Source: Toxonevra muliebris (lineage: Eukaryota > Arthropoda > Insecta > Diptera > Pallopteridae). Taken from it: 64,000 bases of DNA. Of the stretch, positions 46,435 to 58,600 are shown piece by piece. Location of the stretch: NCBI GenBank assembly GCA_963691655.1, contig OY829329.1:69270822-69334821 (forward strand), read 5' to 3'. Both the position numbers and the translations under genes were made by a program. The notes under the pieces are model-generated. The model was not told the origin of the DNA and did no database searches. It worked only from the letters and a program-made list of their open reading frames with translations. Position 1 is the first letter of the stretch, and each line of letters starts with the position of its first letter.

Positions 46435-48200
46435 ATTATTGATTTTGTCTGCATTTCAACGGTGAGACTAAACTTTTTTCCAGGTTTCATAAATTGATGC
46501 CCGCAATATTTTCCATCTCCCTATCGTTTCTTTCCTCTTCCCTTCACTTTTGAGAGTTTCATGAGACTACTGTCATCGTGTAAATGCTGACTTAACTTTA
46601 AATTTTCCCCTGAAAGTGTATTTAAATTACAATTTCTCTCAATGTCTCTCAACTACTCAAAACTATTCTCGATGAACACAACAACTACCACTAACAAAAA
46701 TGCCCACTTGACTTATATTTTAAATTCGCGTATTCATATAGCGATGGCGACGGCAAAAAAAAAAAAAAAAATATGTGTCAGTGTGTGTATATGAAAATCC
46801 TTTTATCGCGACGTATCCATTAATCGTTCCTGGGTGTCTGTCTGTCTCTATGATTGTCAACAGAACATCATGTGATTAAACTTCATAGTCAAAAATATTT
46901 TTTTATGCGCTGCATTGATTTAAACTGTAAAAATTTCTGCGCAGAAAAACATCACAAAAAGCACAGTGTTGCTGAAAAATGTTTACATTTTTTGACACCT
47001 TAAAATTGAATAAAGCTTTGGGTAGCTGCTATAAAAAGGACGAAACATAAAACTGAAAGCTACCCTCTTTTCTTTTATGTCATGTTACGCAAAAAAAAAA
47101 AAAAAAGAAGAAATTCCATTGAGGTGATCCATTTGATGGCAGTAGCTGATAGTAGAGAATTTTTATGTCAGCACTTGACTATGGGCGGCGCGCACTTTGT
47201 TTTTGTTAAGTTGCAAACACATGATTGATTTTTTTTTTTTTTTTGAATAGTTTTTTTTTTCTTTTACTGCATTCTACAGTAATATGAAATTGATGGAAAT
47301 TTGGTAGAATTTATTGAATAATTCTATCAACAAAATTTTGTGTTTCAGGATTTAAATAAAACTTAAGTTAAAAATAATTAGTTATTTTTGCTTTTTTTCG
47401 GTTGATGGCATATGATTTATGTATTAATTATTTCAATATATTACAATAGAATTTCTTTTTTTTTTGCTGCACTAGGCCACACAAATTATTTATTTTCAAT
47501 TGTTTTATAAATAATATTGCCATATATATATGATTTCATACATGATGCATTCATTAAAAATACTTGAAGCTATTTATTTATAAATATATAAATAAATGTA
47601 TAAAAAAAAATATATCTGTAAATTGATTTCGGTCAATTCATACACTCATTATTATTATTATTATTTTTAATTATATTTATAATTGACTTATTAAGTCCAT
47701 CTGTTTAGTATGAAATTTAAAAATGTATGTAATGCTTTCAGTTTACAATAAAATGAAAAATTGCATAAATGATTGTAAATTCAATAGCATTTCAATTTGG
47801 CTTACAAAATAAAAACTCAACTTATGTGTTGCTAATTAACGATTTATTTATATTTTGTTATAGAATATAAAAATGAATTGTTTCCTGATTGAAGTTTAAA
47901 ATTTATTCGTTTTTGAGTGACTAAAATTCGTTTATTACATAAGACTGTGGGGAAAAAAATCCTTCGTGAAAGACTAAAAATATATTATTGATTAAAGTTT
48001 GTTAGTCAATCAAATCATAATTGCAAAATTTCAATGCAATCTGTCGTTTCATAGTTGGCGCTCCAGTTTTAGATAAAATTAAAATTTTTCCCTATTTTTC
48101 TAAATTTTGCCAGAACCAGAAATATTTTTTTTTTTTAAATACAAATAGATCCCAAAAATGAGTTCCTCAGCCCAAAAAACCAGGTGGCAACGCTCGGCAC
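46435..48200. other. AT-rich non-coding DNA
   Basis: Poly-A near 46755 and 47095, long T-runs, ATT repeats near 47650. No exon, RNA gene or element recognised. Confidence 0.4.
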
Positions 48201-48600
48201 ACATTTCAATGAATGTGAAAAAAGAGCCAACGAGTGTTTCATCTCTGAGCCACAAAACAACGTAATCATATAAAACACTGCAGCATACTTCAGCGAGAAA
48301 TGTGTAAATGAGATTTTTTCAACGAGAGTGTGCTCAGCGAACTCGTTGATAAATTACAAATTTCGGCGAGTGCAACTACTTCGTTCACTCATTTAGCATA
48401 TGCTTAATTCACTGAAAATGTGAAAAGAGAGACTTTTTCATCTCTTAGTTGTTGTAAACAACGTATTAATATGAAACACTGCAGCATACTACAGCGAGAA
48501 ATGTGTAAATGAGTTCTTTCGATGAGAGCATGCTGAGCGAACTCGTTGACACCTTAAGAGTCTCGACGAGTGCAATTACTTCGTTCACTCATACACGCTT
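48201..48600 (+). repeat. Two-unit tandem duplication, ~201-bp period
   Basis: AAACACTGCAGCATACT occurs at 48273 and 48474 (201 bp apart), each followed by CAGCGAGAAATGTGTAAATG, a GAGAG-like block, AGCGAACTCGTTGA and ACTTCGTTCACTCAT. The two units are about 80% identical by eye. No other copy was noticed in the window. Confidence 0.75.
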
Positions 48601-49074
48601 AATTGCACAATACATAGAATGAGAAATTGCAATGTGTGTGTTTTTGTGTGTGTGATTTTTTGACAGTTCGCAGAATATCACAAAACTCTCTCTCTCTCTC
48701 TCGGAATTTTTCGCTTAAATGTGCAGCTACGGCGAAATACTTAACGTAACATTTTACAAAAACAACAAATTACTGTCACACATCTTCGGAGAAATTCGTA
48801 TGACTATGGGCCTAATACATTTATATCATAGTAGTGGTACTTTTTCTTTGAATGCATTTACAATTTGCTCACATACCTATGTATGTGTAAAATCAGGAGA
48901 AAGTTGAATTTGCCTTTGCATTGCAGCGCCATTTTTAGGTTTACCGATTTTATTCAAAGTTTTTATATATATCACGGTTTTCTGTACCATTCATTCCAAT
49001 TTTTTCGCGTCTATTTTCATTTGAAAATTATTCCAGGAGTCCCGGAGCAAAAGCTTAGAAAAATATTTTATTAT
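48601..49074. other. Non-coding DNA with CT microsatellite
   Basis: TG run near 48635-48650 and CT run at 48685-48701. The 62- and 91-codon plus frames that follow carry no recognisable motif. Confidence 0.35.
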
Positions 49075-49197
49075 ACTGCTTGGTTTTCACTATGTCATAT
49101 TTGCCATCAAAGAGAGAAAAAGAGAGGATTTCCCATATGAAATTTGCCAACATGCTGGCAAATTTGATTGAATTTGACATAGTAAAAACCAGGCATA
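49075..49197. mobile_element. MITE M, copy 4 (best preserved)
   Basis: TGCTTGGTTTTCACTATGTC at the left, TTTGCCAACATGCTGGCAAA internally, and TGACATAGTAAAAACCAGGC at the right. 123 bp. The termini pair almost fully, and the internal palindrome gives a two-hairpin fold. Confidence 0.8.
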
Positions 49198-50236
49198 AGA
49201 ATCTGCAATAAATATTTTTGAAGTGTGTTAGTACAATCAATTACCCTGTAACTTATTCTGATACTAATATGCTATAATTTCCTTCTTTAAATTTCAACTA
49301 AAATCTTTTCTCCTTACTTTTTCTACTTAAATCTAATTTAAGTTTATATCAAAACTATAAACTATGAAATGCCGAGCACTTTTCTCTTTTCTAAAAGCAA
49401 ACAAAAAACACACTAATTTTGTTATGCAAAATATTTTTATCATTTTAATATCTAAATGACTATTAAAAAAAACACGCTTTTAAAATTATGCAAATTTAAT
49501 ATTTTCTTTCTTTTATTAGCTATTATACTCTGCATTATTATGCATTTTAGTATAAGCTATAAACATTAATCTTTAATAAAAAAAAACTCATTTGCCATAA
49601 TAGCATTTCATATTTTGCGGCTATGTACGTATGTAGATCTATCTACCTTCCTGTTTTCTAGTATGTACCTGTAAGTATCAGTGACTATGACTATGACTTA
49701 TGAAGCCACAAGCTAATATGTGTTTATTTTATTATTTATTTTTTATGATTATTTCAACATTTACTTATGGTACATATGTCTGAATGTTTGTATGTATTTA
49801 TGTACGTATAAATGAGGATCTGAGCTTAATAAAGTTTGTAGACGTCTGCTCCTGTTACTTTTGTATGTGGTAGCAACACTATATAATAAATCTTAAATTA
49901 AAGCAATACAAAAGAATCGAATCTCCTAAATACTCAACTCTATAAAATTCAATTTGTGTGTTTTTGATTTCTAATAATAAATTGGCAAAAGTCTTAATTG
50001 AATTATTTATTATTAATATTAGGTATTATTATAATAATTTATTCCTCACACACATCGAAGCATTTTAATGTATAAACATATACAAGTAAATCCATTTACA
50101 TTGACATTAATTAGAGAGGCAAAAGAGAGAGAGAGAGCGAGAGAGCGGGAGAACAAAAACACAAGCTGCTCTTGTGTTGACATACTCGTCACATGAATTT
50201 ATCCATGCATAGTTACTTGAATGTATGTGTGAGTAT
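49198..50236. other. AT-rich non-coding DNA
   Basis: No element or exon recognised. A GAGAGCGAGAGAGCGG patch lies near 50128-50145. Confidence 0.4.
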
Positions 50237-51428
50237 TAGGAATGTCAATCCCGGGATCCCGGGATATGTTCTAAAATTGGGGTGTTTTGTTATCTTTGAG
50301 TCGGGAATGAAAATGTTTTTTAAATTCATTCATGATATGACCGGTTGTGATCTCTCAAAAGCCGACTAAAATTGTGATTGTATTTTATGCAATATAATAT
50401 TTTTTTTTCTACGAAATTTTAATTCAAATATCCAAAAATTTCATTGGGCAACATATTTGACTGCAAATAGATAAATCTTAGATTCCCTATACACAAACTT
50501 TGTTTTAAAAATTTTAGGTTTACACCTAAAGTAAACTGAAAAAAAATAAAAAAAAAATCTGCACTTTTTAAAAAAAATTTTTCAATTTCTAGCAGTAATT
50601 TTTCTTACACTCGTCATAAAATCATGCTTCAAAAATATGTGCAGAAGTAAGTTCTTCGGTAGACTCTTCGATTATTTAACCCCCTAATGGTTAAAAGCTG
50701 AAAACGAATACAAAAGAATCGGGAATTCAAAAGCCTATTTTTCACATCAAAATGAGCATAAAATAAAAAAAAAGTGTTGAAATGCGTTCAAAACAATTCT
50801 AAATTGTCAATAAAATAGTGATTAATGGAGGGCAATATTGCTGAAGTAAAAAACTTTCTACATTAGCGTATTGTGATTTTAAAGCATAGCTTTAGCGGCC
50901 TGAGGCCGCCTTAATCTGAATTTTTACAAAATTTTATTTATTTTTAAAAATTTGTATATGCTTTCTAATGGAAGGTTTAAGTCATCAAAAAAGCTTTTTA
51001 ATGCAAATGTTTCAGTAAAATTTTTCATTGAATTTAAGAACTACTACTATTATGGCTCAACAGCTCATGGAGGGCCAAGGCCGAGCTTTTCGCATCCATT
51101 CATGTTGTCTGAGTTATATTTATATACGAATGGAAGGGACCTACAGTTTTATGACGAATCCGAACGGCAAAGTGAAAAGCTTTTCATAGGCATTTTTTTA
51201 CTCTTGGAGGTTTGCCATTGCCAGCCAAGAGGTGGTGCCTTGTAGAAAAATTTTTATTTTCTATTTTTTGATTTTTTTGAGCGTGCCGAGATATGAACCC
51301 GGGCACCTCTGCGTAGCAGTCCAACACACTAACCACTAGGCTACAGCGACCACATTTAAGAACATTATTTTTAATATCCCGGGGTTGAATTTTTTATACC
51401 GAAAAATATGACGGGATTGATATCTCTA
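50237..51428. mobile_element. hAT-like non-autonomous element with CCCGGGAT ends
   Basis: Left tip TAGGAATGTCAATCCCGGGA and reversed right tip TAGAGATATCAATCCCGTCA match at 15 of 20 positions, with extra CCCGGGAT repeats just inside each end. The flanks GTGAGTAT (50229-50236) and ATGATTAT (51429-51436) agree at 6 of 8 positions, compatible with an aged hAT 8-bp duplication. About 1.19 kb with no transposase. The SINE at 51042-51353 inserted into it later. Confidence 0.65.
51042..51353 (-). mobile_element. tRNA-derived SINE, full length, perfect 10-bp target duplication
   Basis: 312 bp on the minus strand, flanked by exact ATTTAAGAAC at 51032-51041 and 51354-51363. The head is tRNA-like: A box TAGCCTAGTGG (51343-51333) and B box GGTTCATATCT (51299-51289), 33 bases apart, the spacing expected for RNA polymerase III promoters. 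The body includes TTTGCCGTTCGGATTCGTC and GGCAATGGCAAACCTCC. It ends in an ATAATAGTAGTA tail. The body resembles a SINE I recall from tephritid flies (memory only). It would be transcribed by pol III and mobilised by a LINE in trans. Confidence 0.85.
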
Positions 51429-51436
51429 ATGATTAT

Positions 51437-52184
51437 GTATAGTAATTAAAAACAGCAGCTCTTTATGTAGATGTATTATAGCATAAAAGTATGAATTGAA
51501 ATGAAAACTCTATTATCCATTTCATTGAATTAATCGATGAACCCAACATGGGAATGTTGTAATTTTTGTTTCAATTTTCCTTTTTTTTTTTTTTTTGTTT
51601 TGGATCTCACATGTCGGTGTCAATGGATGACATTTGATGAGAGAAAACTTTTACTTATTCTTCTCTACTCTAACTACTGAACTTGGCTATTATTTTATTA
51701 ATGGCATATGTATTCGTATGTGACTATATATATATTAGGGTGTACCAATTTGTATGGATAAAACACATTTTTTTTGCCATACTTTCTTACCCAAAGTTGA
51801 CAAGGATCGAATATAGAATTTTCTATTAGAGAACTATTCAAAAAAAAAAAAAGAGAAAAAATCTCGTTGTGTTTGGAATTCACACAGTGAAAATGAATTT
51901 TTTTCTTTTTTTTAAATTATATTGTAATCAACACAAATTTCAATCAGTTACGACATTCATGAATAAGTTATATATTAAATTTAATGTAGGCATACCGTTA
52001 TTTAAATTTGAATTCGTAGATTTGCAACTGGTGGCACGATCGTCAGCAATATTTTGTTTTCATATTTTTATACACTTTCATATTTTACACATCGATATGT
52101 AAATGCCAAAATATAATACGCAATACACCTCATCTGTACTTCTTCCCCTCCCCCTTCCAGAATACCGTTTAACCAAAAAAGAGA
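51437..52184. other. AT-rich non-coding DNA
   Basis: Poly-T at 51580-51597, poly-A at 51840-51853. No exon or repeat family recognised. Confidence 0.4.
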
Positions 52185-52800
52185 GGTAAGATAAATCGTT
52201 GTTGCGTACTAACGAGTACGCGCTAGCAAGACAAATAACGAGTACGGAACGACGATGTCTCTCTCGAATTTATTTATTACAAAAAAAAAGTGCAATTGTA
52301 TTTAAATGGGAGAGTATTAGTTGAAAAAAGAGTACAAGAAATTCAAAGAGCAAGTTTATTTTCTTTGATTTTGTTTTTGCATGAAGCAGGAGAAAGCGGG
52401 GTCTCTTAACATCTAATGCAAAAAAGAGGTGAGAGAAATCATCGTAGCTTACTAGCAAACGCAAGAGAGTAGCCAAAAGCAAATAATTTACTTATTACAA
52501 AAACAAAGTGCAAGTGCAATTGTACTTAAATGAGAGAGTATTAGTTGGAAAGAGAGAAGAGATCAAAAGGACAAGAAAGTCAAGGAGCAAATTTATTTTT
52601 ATTTTTTTTTTTATGTTGCTCTTTCGCTTGTGTTCTTGTATGAAGGAGGGGAGACAACAGCGAGGTCGCCGTTTATCGGTCAAAATCGTCTATTTTTATA
52701 TGAGAAAAATATAGTTTTAACAGATAAACGACGTTGAAGTTCCAATTTACTTCAATATGACTGCAATGCATATTTTATCGCATAAGAAATTTTCATTTAA
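52185..52800 (+). repeat. Dispersed family G, copies 3 and 4 in tandem
   Basis: Two units about 224 bp apart (CAATTGTA at 52293 and 52517). Each has GAGAGTATTAGTTG, ACAAGAAA, CAAAGAGCAAGTTTATT or close forms, and a TTTTTGTATGAAG-like block. The second ends ATCGCATAAGAAATTTTCAT, like copies 1 and 2. The tandem arrangement is shared with copy 1 at 20701 but with a longer period. Confidence 0.6.
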
Positions 52801-53659
52801 AAAAAAATTAAATTGGTATGCCCTAATATGCAGTAAATAGCACAGAAAGAGTCAACATTTATCTTACATTCAGAAAAGGTATCGATGAATGTTTGGATGC
52901 TTCGATGAGGGTAGTTAATAAAAAGACTAAAAGCAATGAAACTAAATTATATTTAGCACGTAAAATTCATTTTGGGTTTTCATGTTCTTTGGTTTGTTTG
53001 TTATATTCGTGTTCATGTGCTAAACACTGATTGAATTTCGTATAAATTATTTAAAAGAAAAACGCAATATAATCAATGTTTCAATTAGTATGATAAGACA
53101 AATTAGTTTTCCAAAATGTTGTAATTGAAAATTGTTAGGTTGAAAGAATAATTAAAATTAGTTATAAAAACGTTTTTCTGAATTGGAATTGAAGACTTGG
53201 ATCTCACCCTAAAAACAAAAAGACTAAATGTGTCATGAAAAAAAAATGGTAGAAGTGAAACTATGCAGAGAAAATATATTATTTTCGTTTTAATTTTAAA
53301 GGCAGCCGTAGATAAATCTGTGGTCACAAGGCATAACCGCATAAGTCAGTTTTTTTAATTTTACAGGAGAGCATTTCAAATATTCAAATGCTAATAGAAA
53401 TCAATTAGAGTTGTGCTATTTCTCCTCTAATATCTCGTAAACCACTAAAACGATATTCATAAAATTTTGACACAATCGAAATCGGATATGAAGATTTGAA
53501 TTACAATAATAACTCGAATTCGACAAAACTCGAGTTGTGTTGTTATGCCTTCTAACCACAGAAATTTAGAGTAGAAGAAAATTCGCTTTTTTTATAAAAA
53601 AAAAAAAATATATTATATTTTAATTAATACTTATGTATAATAAAAAATTGGAAATATCA
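52801..53659. other. AT-rich non-coding DNA
   Basis: No element or exon recognised. The 79-codon minus frame at 53103-53342 is unconvincing. Confidence 0.4.
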
Positions 53660-54331
53660 ACGTTTAGAATTCATGTTTCGAATTTCGAGGAATGATACAA
53701 TTGGCTTATGATAGCTAAATACCGCATTTATTGTTGTTCTGCATTTTGTTGTTGCTTCTCTTGACTTCTCGTGACTCTTACGAAACTCTTTTAAGTTTCT
53801 TTTAAATGTAAAAGAAAGAGAGTATCAATCAGTGCATGACAGTGAGAGAGCGCCTATCGTGATCTAACTGTTTTCATATGAATGAATTTTTTTTGCCACC
53901 AATACATACACAATGATCGATTGAGCATTCTTTCTATGGAAATGAGCTCTGTACGTGTGAAATTTCTTACGCTCATTTGTCTGCGTGCAAATCTTTGGCC
54001 TACGCTTCTATAGAAGCAGAGACGTCGGCTCTCTCTCAATCTCATCTCAAATTAGCGAGTGATTGATTTCAGAGGAATTTACTGTTCCTCGTCGTGTTGT
54101 TGTTTTTGAAAAAAATCTTTTCGTGCAGATACACACATACATAAATATAGGAGAGAGAGAGAGAGAGAGAGAGTGTTATTCATATTGTTCTTGCAAGAGT
54201 AGACTTTGTTAGTTTACTCGTTCTTTTATTTATTTACATATGCACATCCGAAAGTAAAATTCGCCTATATCCGTCGTTTCACACCCAAAAATTCTATGCA
54301 TTCATTCGATTCTAGGGTTTTACATATGCCT
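53660..54331 (+). repeat. Dispersed family F, copy 3, carrying MITE E
   Basis: Starts TTAGAATTCATGTTTCGAAT, also the start of copy 4 beside the mariner, then follows family order to ACATATGCACATCCGAAAGT and GGGTTTTACATATGCCTAA. MITE E is inserted at about 53893-54005. MITE M copy 5 abuts the right end. A GA run is at 54151-54173. Confidence 0.6.
53893..54005. mobile_element. MITE E, copy 3 (nested in family F)
   Basis: GCCACCAATACATACACAAT, GAAATGAGCTCTGTACGTGT and CTCATTTGTCTGCGTGCAAA match E copies 1 and 2. Absent from family F copies at 11150 and 22750. The ends are degraded, so its limits are approximate. Confidence 0.65.
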
Positions 54332-54409
54332 AATGCTTAGTTTTCACTATGTCATATTTGCCTTCTAAGAAAGAAAAAGAGAGAATTTCCATAGTGAAAA
54401 CCAGGCATA
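54332..54409. mobile_element. MITE M, copy 5 (internally deleted)
   Basis: AATGCTTAGTTTTCACTATG at the left and CCATAGTGAAAACCAGGCAT at the right. The middle lacks the TTTGCCAACATG palindrome, leaving 78 bp. TAA lies at each outer edge, possibly a 3-bp duplication. Confidence 0.7.
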
Positions 54410-56169
54410 ACACATCAATAAAAGCTTCACTTAAAAAAAAAAGGAGAAAATGGCAACATACAACAACATTGCTTGAGAAAATAAAGAGAGTGAGAGAAAA
54501 AATGTTTTGTGTAGTTTTTTGTTTTTGTACATAGAGAGCCAAACAAAATAAAATAATAAAATATGGTTGCCATTCCTGATTTCAGTACTCTCCTATAAGA
54601 AGTTTCACTTCCAAAAAAAAAAAATAAATAAATATATACATTACAGGATTTTCCTCAGAGATCAAATTAACTTAATTTTGTAAAGCCCTTCCTGCCTGCC
54701 TATGGTCACTGCAGTTCAAACTATAAAATTAAATTTCTTTAACTAGCAAAAACAAAAAAAAAAAAAATAGATTTAGGTCATTTTAACTTTGTCCTGTTCC
54801 TTCGGTTTTATTTTCTATGCATAAAATTAAATTCTATATTTAGTTCAAAAGATACTCCCATTCAAGCACGCTCCATTGATTGAATTTTCTTTCAGTTGCA
54901 GCAACTTTTTGTGCAAAACTTCTTTCGTCTTTTCATTTTCATCATCAGCAAGCAAATATATACAATTTTGCTCCATTAACACATCATTATGTTAGCTGTA
55001 ATAAAATTACAGCATTTTCATTTCTAGCCAACCAACGAATCCTATGCCTCGTCGGTTCTATTTTCTGCATTGCATAATTTATGCAATATTACAATTTTAC
55101 TATATATAGCATGATAGGTCATTCAATGTTATGAGGGGAGTAGGGGGGCATAGACACACATAGAGAAATAAAAGAGCAAAACAAAAATGGGTAAAATGTA
55201 ATATAATGAGAGGGGGTTAAAGAAAAAAAAACCAGTAGAATAAAAGAAGTAGAAAGAAAAAAGGTAAAACTAAAAATAAAATTAAAACCATTATGAAATT
55301 TTAATATTACTGCAAATGAGTTGCTCTGAAGTCAGAAAAAAATAAACGTAAGCAAAAAAGGCAACTCTACTACTAACCAACAACAATAAACAAATAAACG
55401 CTTACAGCAGGGGCCAACTCTTCTCTCTCACTCTCTCTCTCTCTCTCTCTCTCTCTCGGGCCACATCAGGCAGGCAACAACAACGACAATGTGCTGTTGC
55501 TGCCGTTGATACGAGAATGTTATGTTGCTGGGATGCTATGCTGATTCAAAGTGATGGGATGCTAGTAAGTGGTGCATGTATGCTATCGTATATTTTATAT
55601 TTATAGTTTTACCATTGTGTGGAAAATGCCACAATCTGCTAACACTAACCGACTAACCTCAACCAGCAACCATCAACCAACCAAGTTAGCAAATGAACTC
55701 ACTTACAATGTACGTTGAATAGTGTAAGCAACTTATGATGAGTACATTATATTCTGACTTGCTACTATTATTATTATTATTATTTTTATTATTATGATTT
55801 GTTTCATAATGCAACAACAATGTTATCAGTATATTTTAGATGCAATGCAATGCAGTGCAAATTACAGACAGTCAGTGTAGAAGACAGTGGGGTAGAATGC
55901 ACAAAAGAGTTTGAAAAAAATAGGAGTTTCTAAAACTAAATACTTCACTTTAGATAGGCAAGACATAGAAACAAAAAGCCCTTGCTGGGAAGCAGGACCC
56001 CAGATATGAATGTCTAACAGATTTTGGTCTTCAATTTATAATTAGAAAAAAAAACAGTACTAGATAAATTTGAATGATGAAGAAACGTCCCCTTGAATTA
56101 TTTCAGATAAAAACAAAATATATTAAATTTGTATTCATACATACTCGTATGATTAAAATATGAAAATAT
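54410..56169. other. Unique non-coding DNA with CT and ATT microsatellites
   Basis: CT run at 55431-55457 and ATT run near 55768-55795. A CAACAACAACGACAATGTGC patch near 55477 is less AT-rich. No exon recognised. Confidence 0.4.
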
Positions 56170-56171
56170 TA

Positions 56172-57460
56172 TTGGGAGTATGAATGTATAAACTCGTATT
56201 TTTTTTCGTAATTTGGACATTTATTGTGAAAAAGTGATTATAAATTTATTCTTTAAAGTATTGTCCATCGTTAGCCACAACCTTTTCCCATCTTTCTGGT
56301 AGCATACGGATTCCGCGTCGAAAGAACTCCTCATCGTTTGAGGCTATCCACGAATCGACCCATTTTTTGAGTTCTTCGCAAGAACGGAAGTGCTGTTCAG
56401 CCACGCCATGTGTCATCGATCGGAACAAGTGGTAATCAGAAGGAGCAATGTCTGGAGAATACGGCGGGTGGGGTAGCACTTCCCATTTCAGCGTTTCCAA
56501 GTATGTTTTTACTTGCCTTGCAACATGCGGCCGAGCATTGTCGTGCTGAAGAATAACTTCGTCGTGTTTGTTCTCATATTCTGGCCTCTTATCCTTTAAT
56601 GCTCGGCTCAAACGCATCAATTGTAGTCGGTAGCGGTCGCCAGTGATCGTTTCATTCGGTTTCAACAGCTCATAATACACGACACCTTTCATATCCCACC
56701 AAATACACAGCATAAGCTTGGATCCATGGATGTTCGGCTTTGCCGTTGATGTTGATGCATGTCCGGGCGGTCCCCATGATTTTTTACGCTTTGGGTTATC
56801 GTAACGTATCCACTTTTCATCGCCAGTCACAATACGATGCAGAAAACCGTTTCTTTTCTGTCGTTCAATCAGCAGTTCACATGTGAAAAATCATCGTTCG
56901 ACGTCTGTCGGCTTCAATTCGTACGGCACCCAATTTCCTTGCTTTTGAATCATTCCCAATGCTTTTAATCGTTTAGGTTAATGGTTGATTGATCAACTCC
57001 TAAAGATTCTGCAAGTTCTTGTTGCATTTGACATGAATCTTCTTCGAGTAATGCCTTCAATTCTTTATCTTCGAACTTTTTCGGGTCGCCTGAACGTTCC
57101 CTGTCTTCAACATCAAAATCACCACTTTTGAAACGGGCCTACCACACCTAACACATTCTAACGTCTATAGCACAGTCAGGATAAGCTTCAGTGAGTAAAC
57201 GTTGTGCTTCAGTTGCGTTTTTCTTTAAATGGAAGAAGCTAATTAAAACTTCCCGCAAATGTTGTTTTGTTCGCACGAAATTCGACATTTTCAGCTATAG
57301 TAAAACAGTTTTGTAGAATTATGAAAATTATTTGACAGATCAATTCTTATAGTATTTTTGGCGCTCTTCGAGATAGAATAGCTGTCAATGTCAAAAAAAT
57401 GGCGCTTATGATAGATATGAAGTTAGTCACAATTACGAGTTTATACATTCATATTCCCAA
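56172..57460 (-). mobile_element. Full-length mariner element, degraded
   Basis: 1289 bp, the normal mariner size, with 27-bp terminal inverted repeats matching at 26 of 27 positions (tip TTGGGAGTATGAATGTATAA), flanked on both sides by the expected TA (56170-56171 and 57461-57462). It carries one transposase pseudogene on the minus strand. The right flank continues directly into family F copy 4, so it probably landed in that repeat. High terminal identity suggests moderate age; the coding region is broken. Confidence 0.93.
56246..57288 (-). pseudogene. mariner transposase, DD34D, broken in the N-terminal half
   Basis: Would be a cut-and-paste transposase of about 345 residues. The start is at 57288 (MSNFVRTKQHLREV). 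The helix-turn-helix half is interrupted by stops near 57130-57160 (GTGTTAGGTGTGGTAG) and by further frame changes before 56831. The C-terminal 194 residues (56830-56246) are intact and carry all three catalytic aspartates: TGDEKW, HDNARPH, and YSPDIAPSDYHLF, with 34 residues between the second and third (DD34D). The end VVANDGQYFKE is typical of mariner. It cannot make active enzyme because the DNA-binding half is disrupted. Subfamily not assigned. Confidence 0.93.
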
Positions 57461-57462
57461 TA

Positions 57463-57930
57463 ATTCTCAGAATTCACGTTTTGAATTTCGAGGAATATTA
57501 CAATTGACTTATGATAGCTAAAATATGAAAGAAATACCATAATTTGATTTAATTGTCTATAGATGTCTATTAAATACCGTAACGATTGTTGTTGTTCCTC
57601 CATTTAGTTGTTGCTGCTCTCGGGTTAACTCTCGCGAATTTTTTGTTGTTCCTTTTAAATATGAGAGAAACAGAGTATCATAGAAGAACAAAAACAAACA
57701 CTGAGAGAACCTGTATGCAAATACAGGCAGAGACGTCGGCTCTCTCGTGTTAGTTGTGTTGTTTTTGCAAGAAATTCTTCAAGTGTAAATACACACATAC
57801 ATAAATATGAGAGAGTGAGAGTGCTGTTCGTATTGTTCTTGTAAGACTTGACTGTGTTTGTTTACTCGCTATTTTATTTATTTACATATGCACATCCAAA
57901 AGTAAAATTCTTCTTTGTTTCACTCTGATG
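57463..57930 (+). repeat. Dispersed family F, copy 4 (3' side of the mariner)
   Basis: CAGAATTCACGTTTTGAATT, ACAATTGACTTATGATAGCT, GGCAGAGACGTCGGCTCTC and ACATATGCACATCCAAAAGT match copy 3 in order. The copy starts right at the mariner's TA, so its 5' edge was cut by that insertion. Part of the middle is deleted relative to copies 1-3. Confidence 0.6.
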
Positions 57931-58429
57931 AAGAGTTGCCGGATTAACTGTTCAATTTGCAGTTTTCACATTAATATGCAAGAATAGATTTAAATATGTT
58001 TTGGTTATCATGAAAATTTAATTAATTGGTATTTCAACAAACGGAAAACTAAATAGCACTTATAGACACCGAATATAGAAAGAATATTTTCCCAAATTAA
58101 TATTAACTGTAGAGGTGTTGGTAAATTTTACTCCACCTTGTGAAATAAAGTGCCAGCTTTGTTGAACTTAAAAAAAAAAGTTTTCAAATTTTAGATTTAT
58201 TTTAATTAAAAATGTTATTAGCTTGTTTTCGAAGAACAAATAATTATCAAAAAATTAGTAAAGTTAAAAGGTAAAAAATTCACCTCCATAATTAAAGGTT
58301 AATAAAATTAAAAACCAAAATAAACTGGAGAGAACAAAAGATTTGCTTAAAAAAAATTTTAAAAATTATACTTACAAATTGTAAGGCATCAAGAGAAATA
58401 TACAAAAAATTAGATAAATCCAAATTTTG
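57931..58429. other. AT-rich non-coding DNA
   Basis: No exon or repeat recognised. Confidence 0.4.
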
Positions 58430-58600
58430 AGAGCTAATTTTTTAAGAGACTATGAAAATTAAATCTAAGTCTTAATTTGTCATAGTCAAGACTTTAGTTC
58501 ATGCCTTTAGCTTTAAAGTGTTATTAACAGGCTTAATGAACGTTTATAATCAAGATAACAACTGTGTATGATTTATAGAGACAGGCAAACGACGGCCTTT
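58430..58600 (+). repeat. Dispersed repeat J, copy 2
   Basis: Inverted match to 40395-40560 (see there). Contains AGAGACTATGAAAATTAAAT and ATAACAACTGTGTATGATTT. Confidence 0.55.

Noticed and set aside
51281..51353. tRNA gene on the minus strand
   Set aside because: A and B boxes are present but the acceptor and anticodon arms do not pair and the sequence continues into a SINE body; it is the SINE head.
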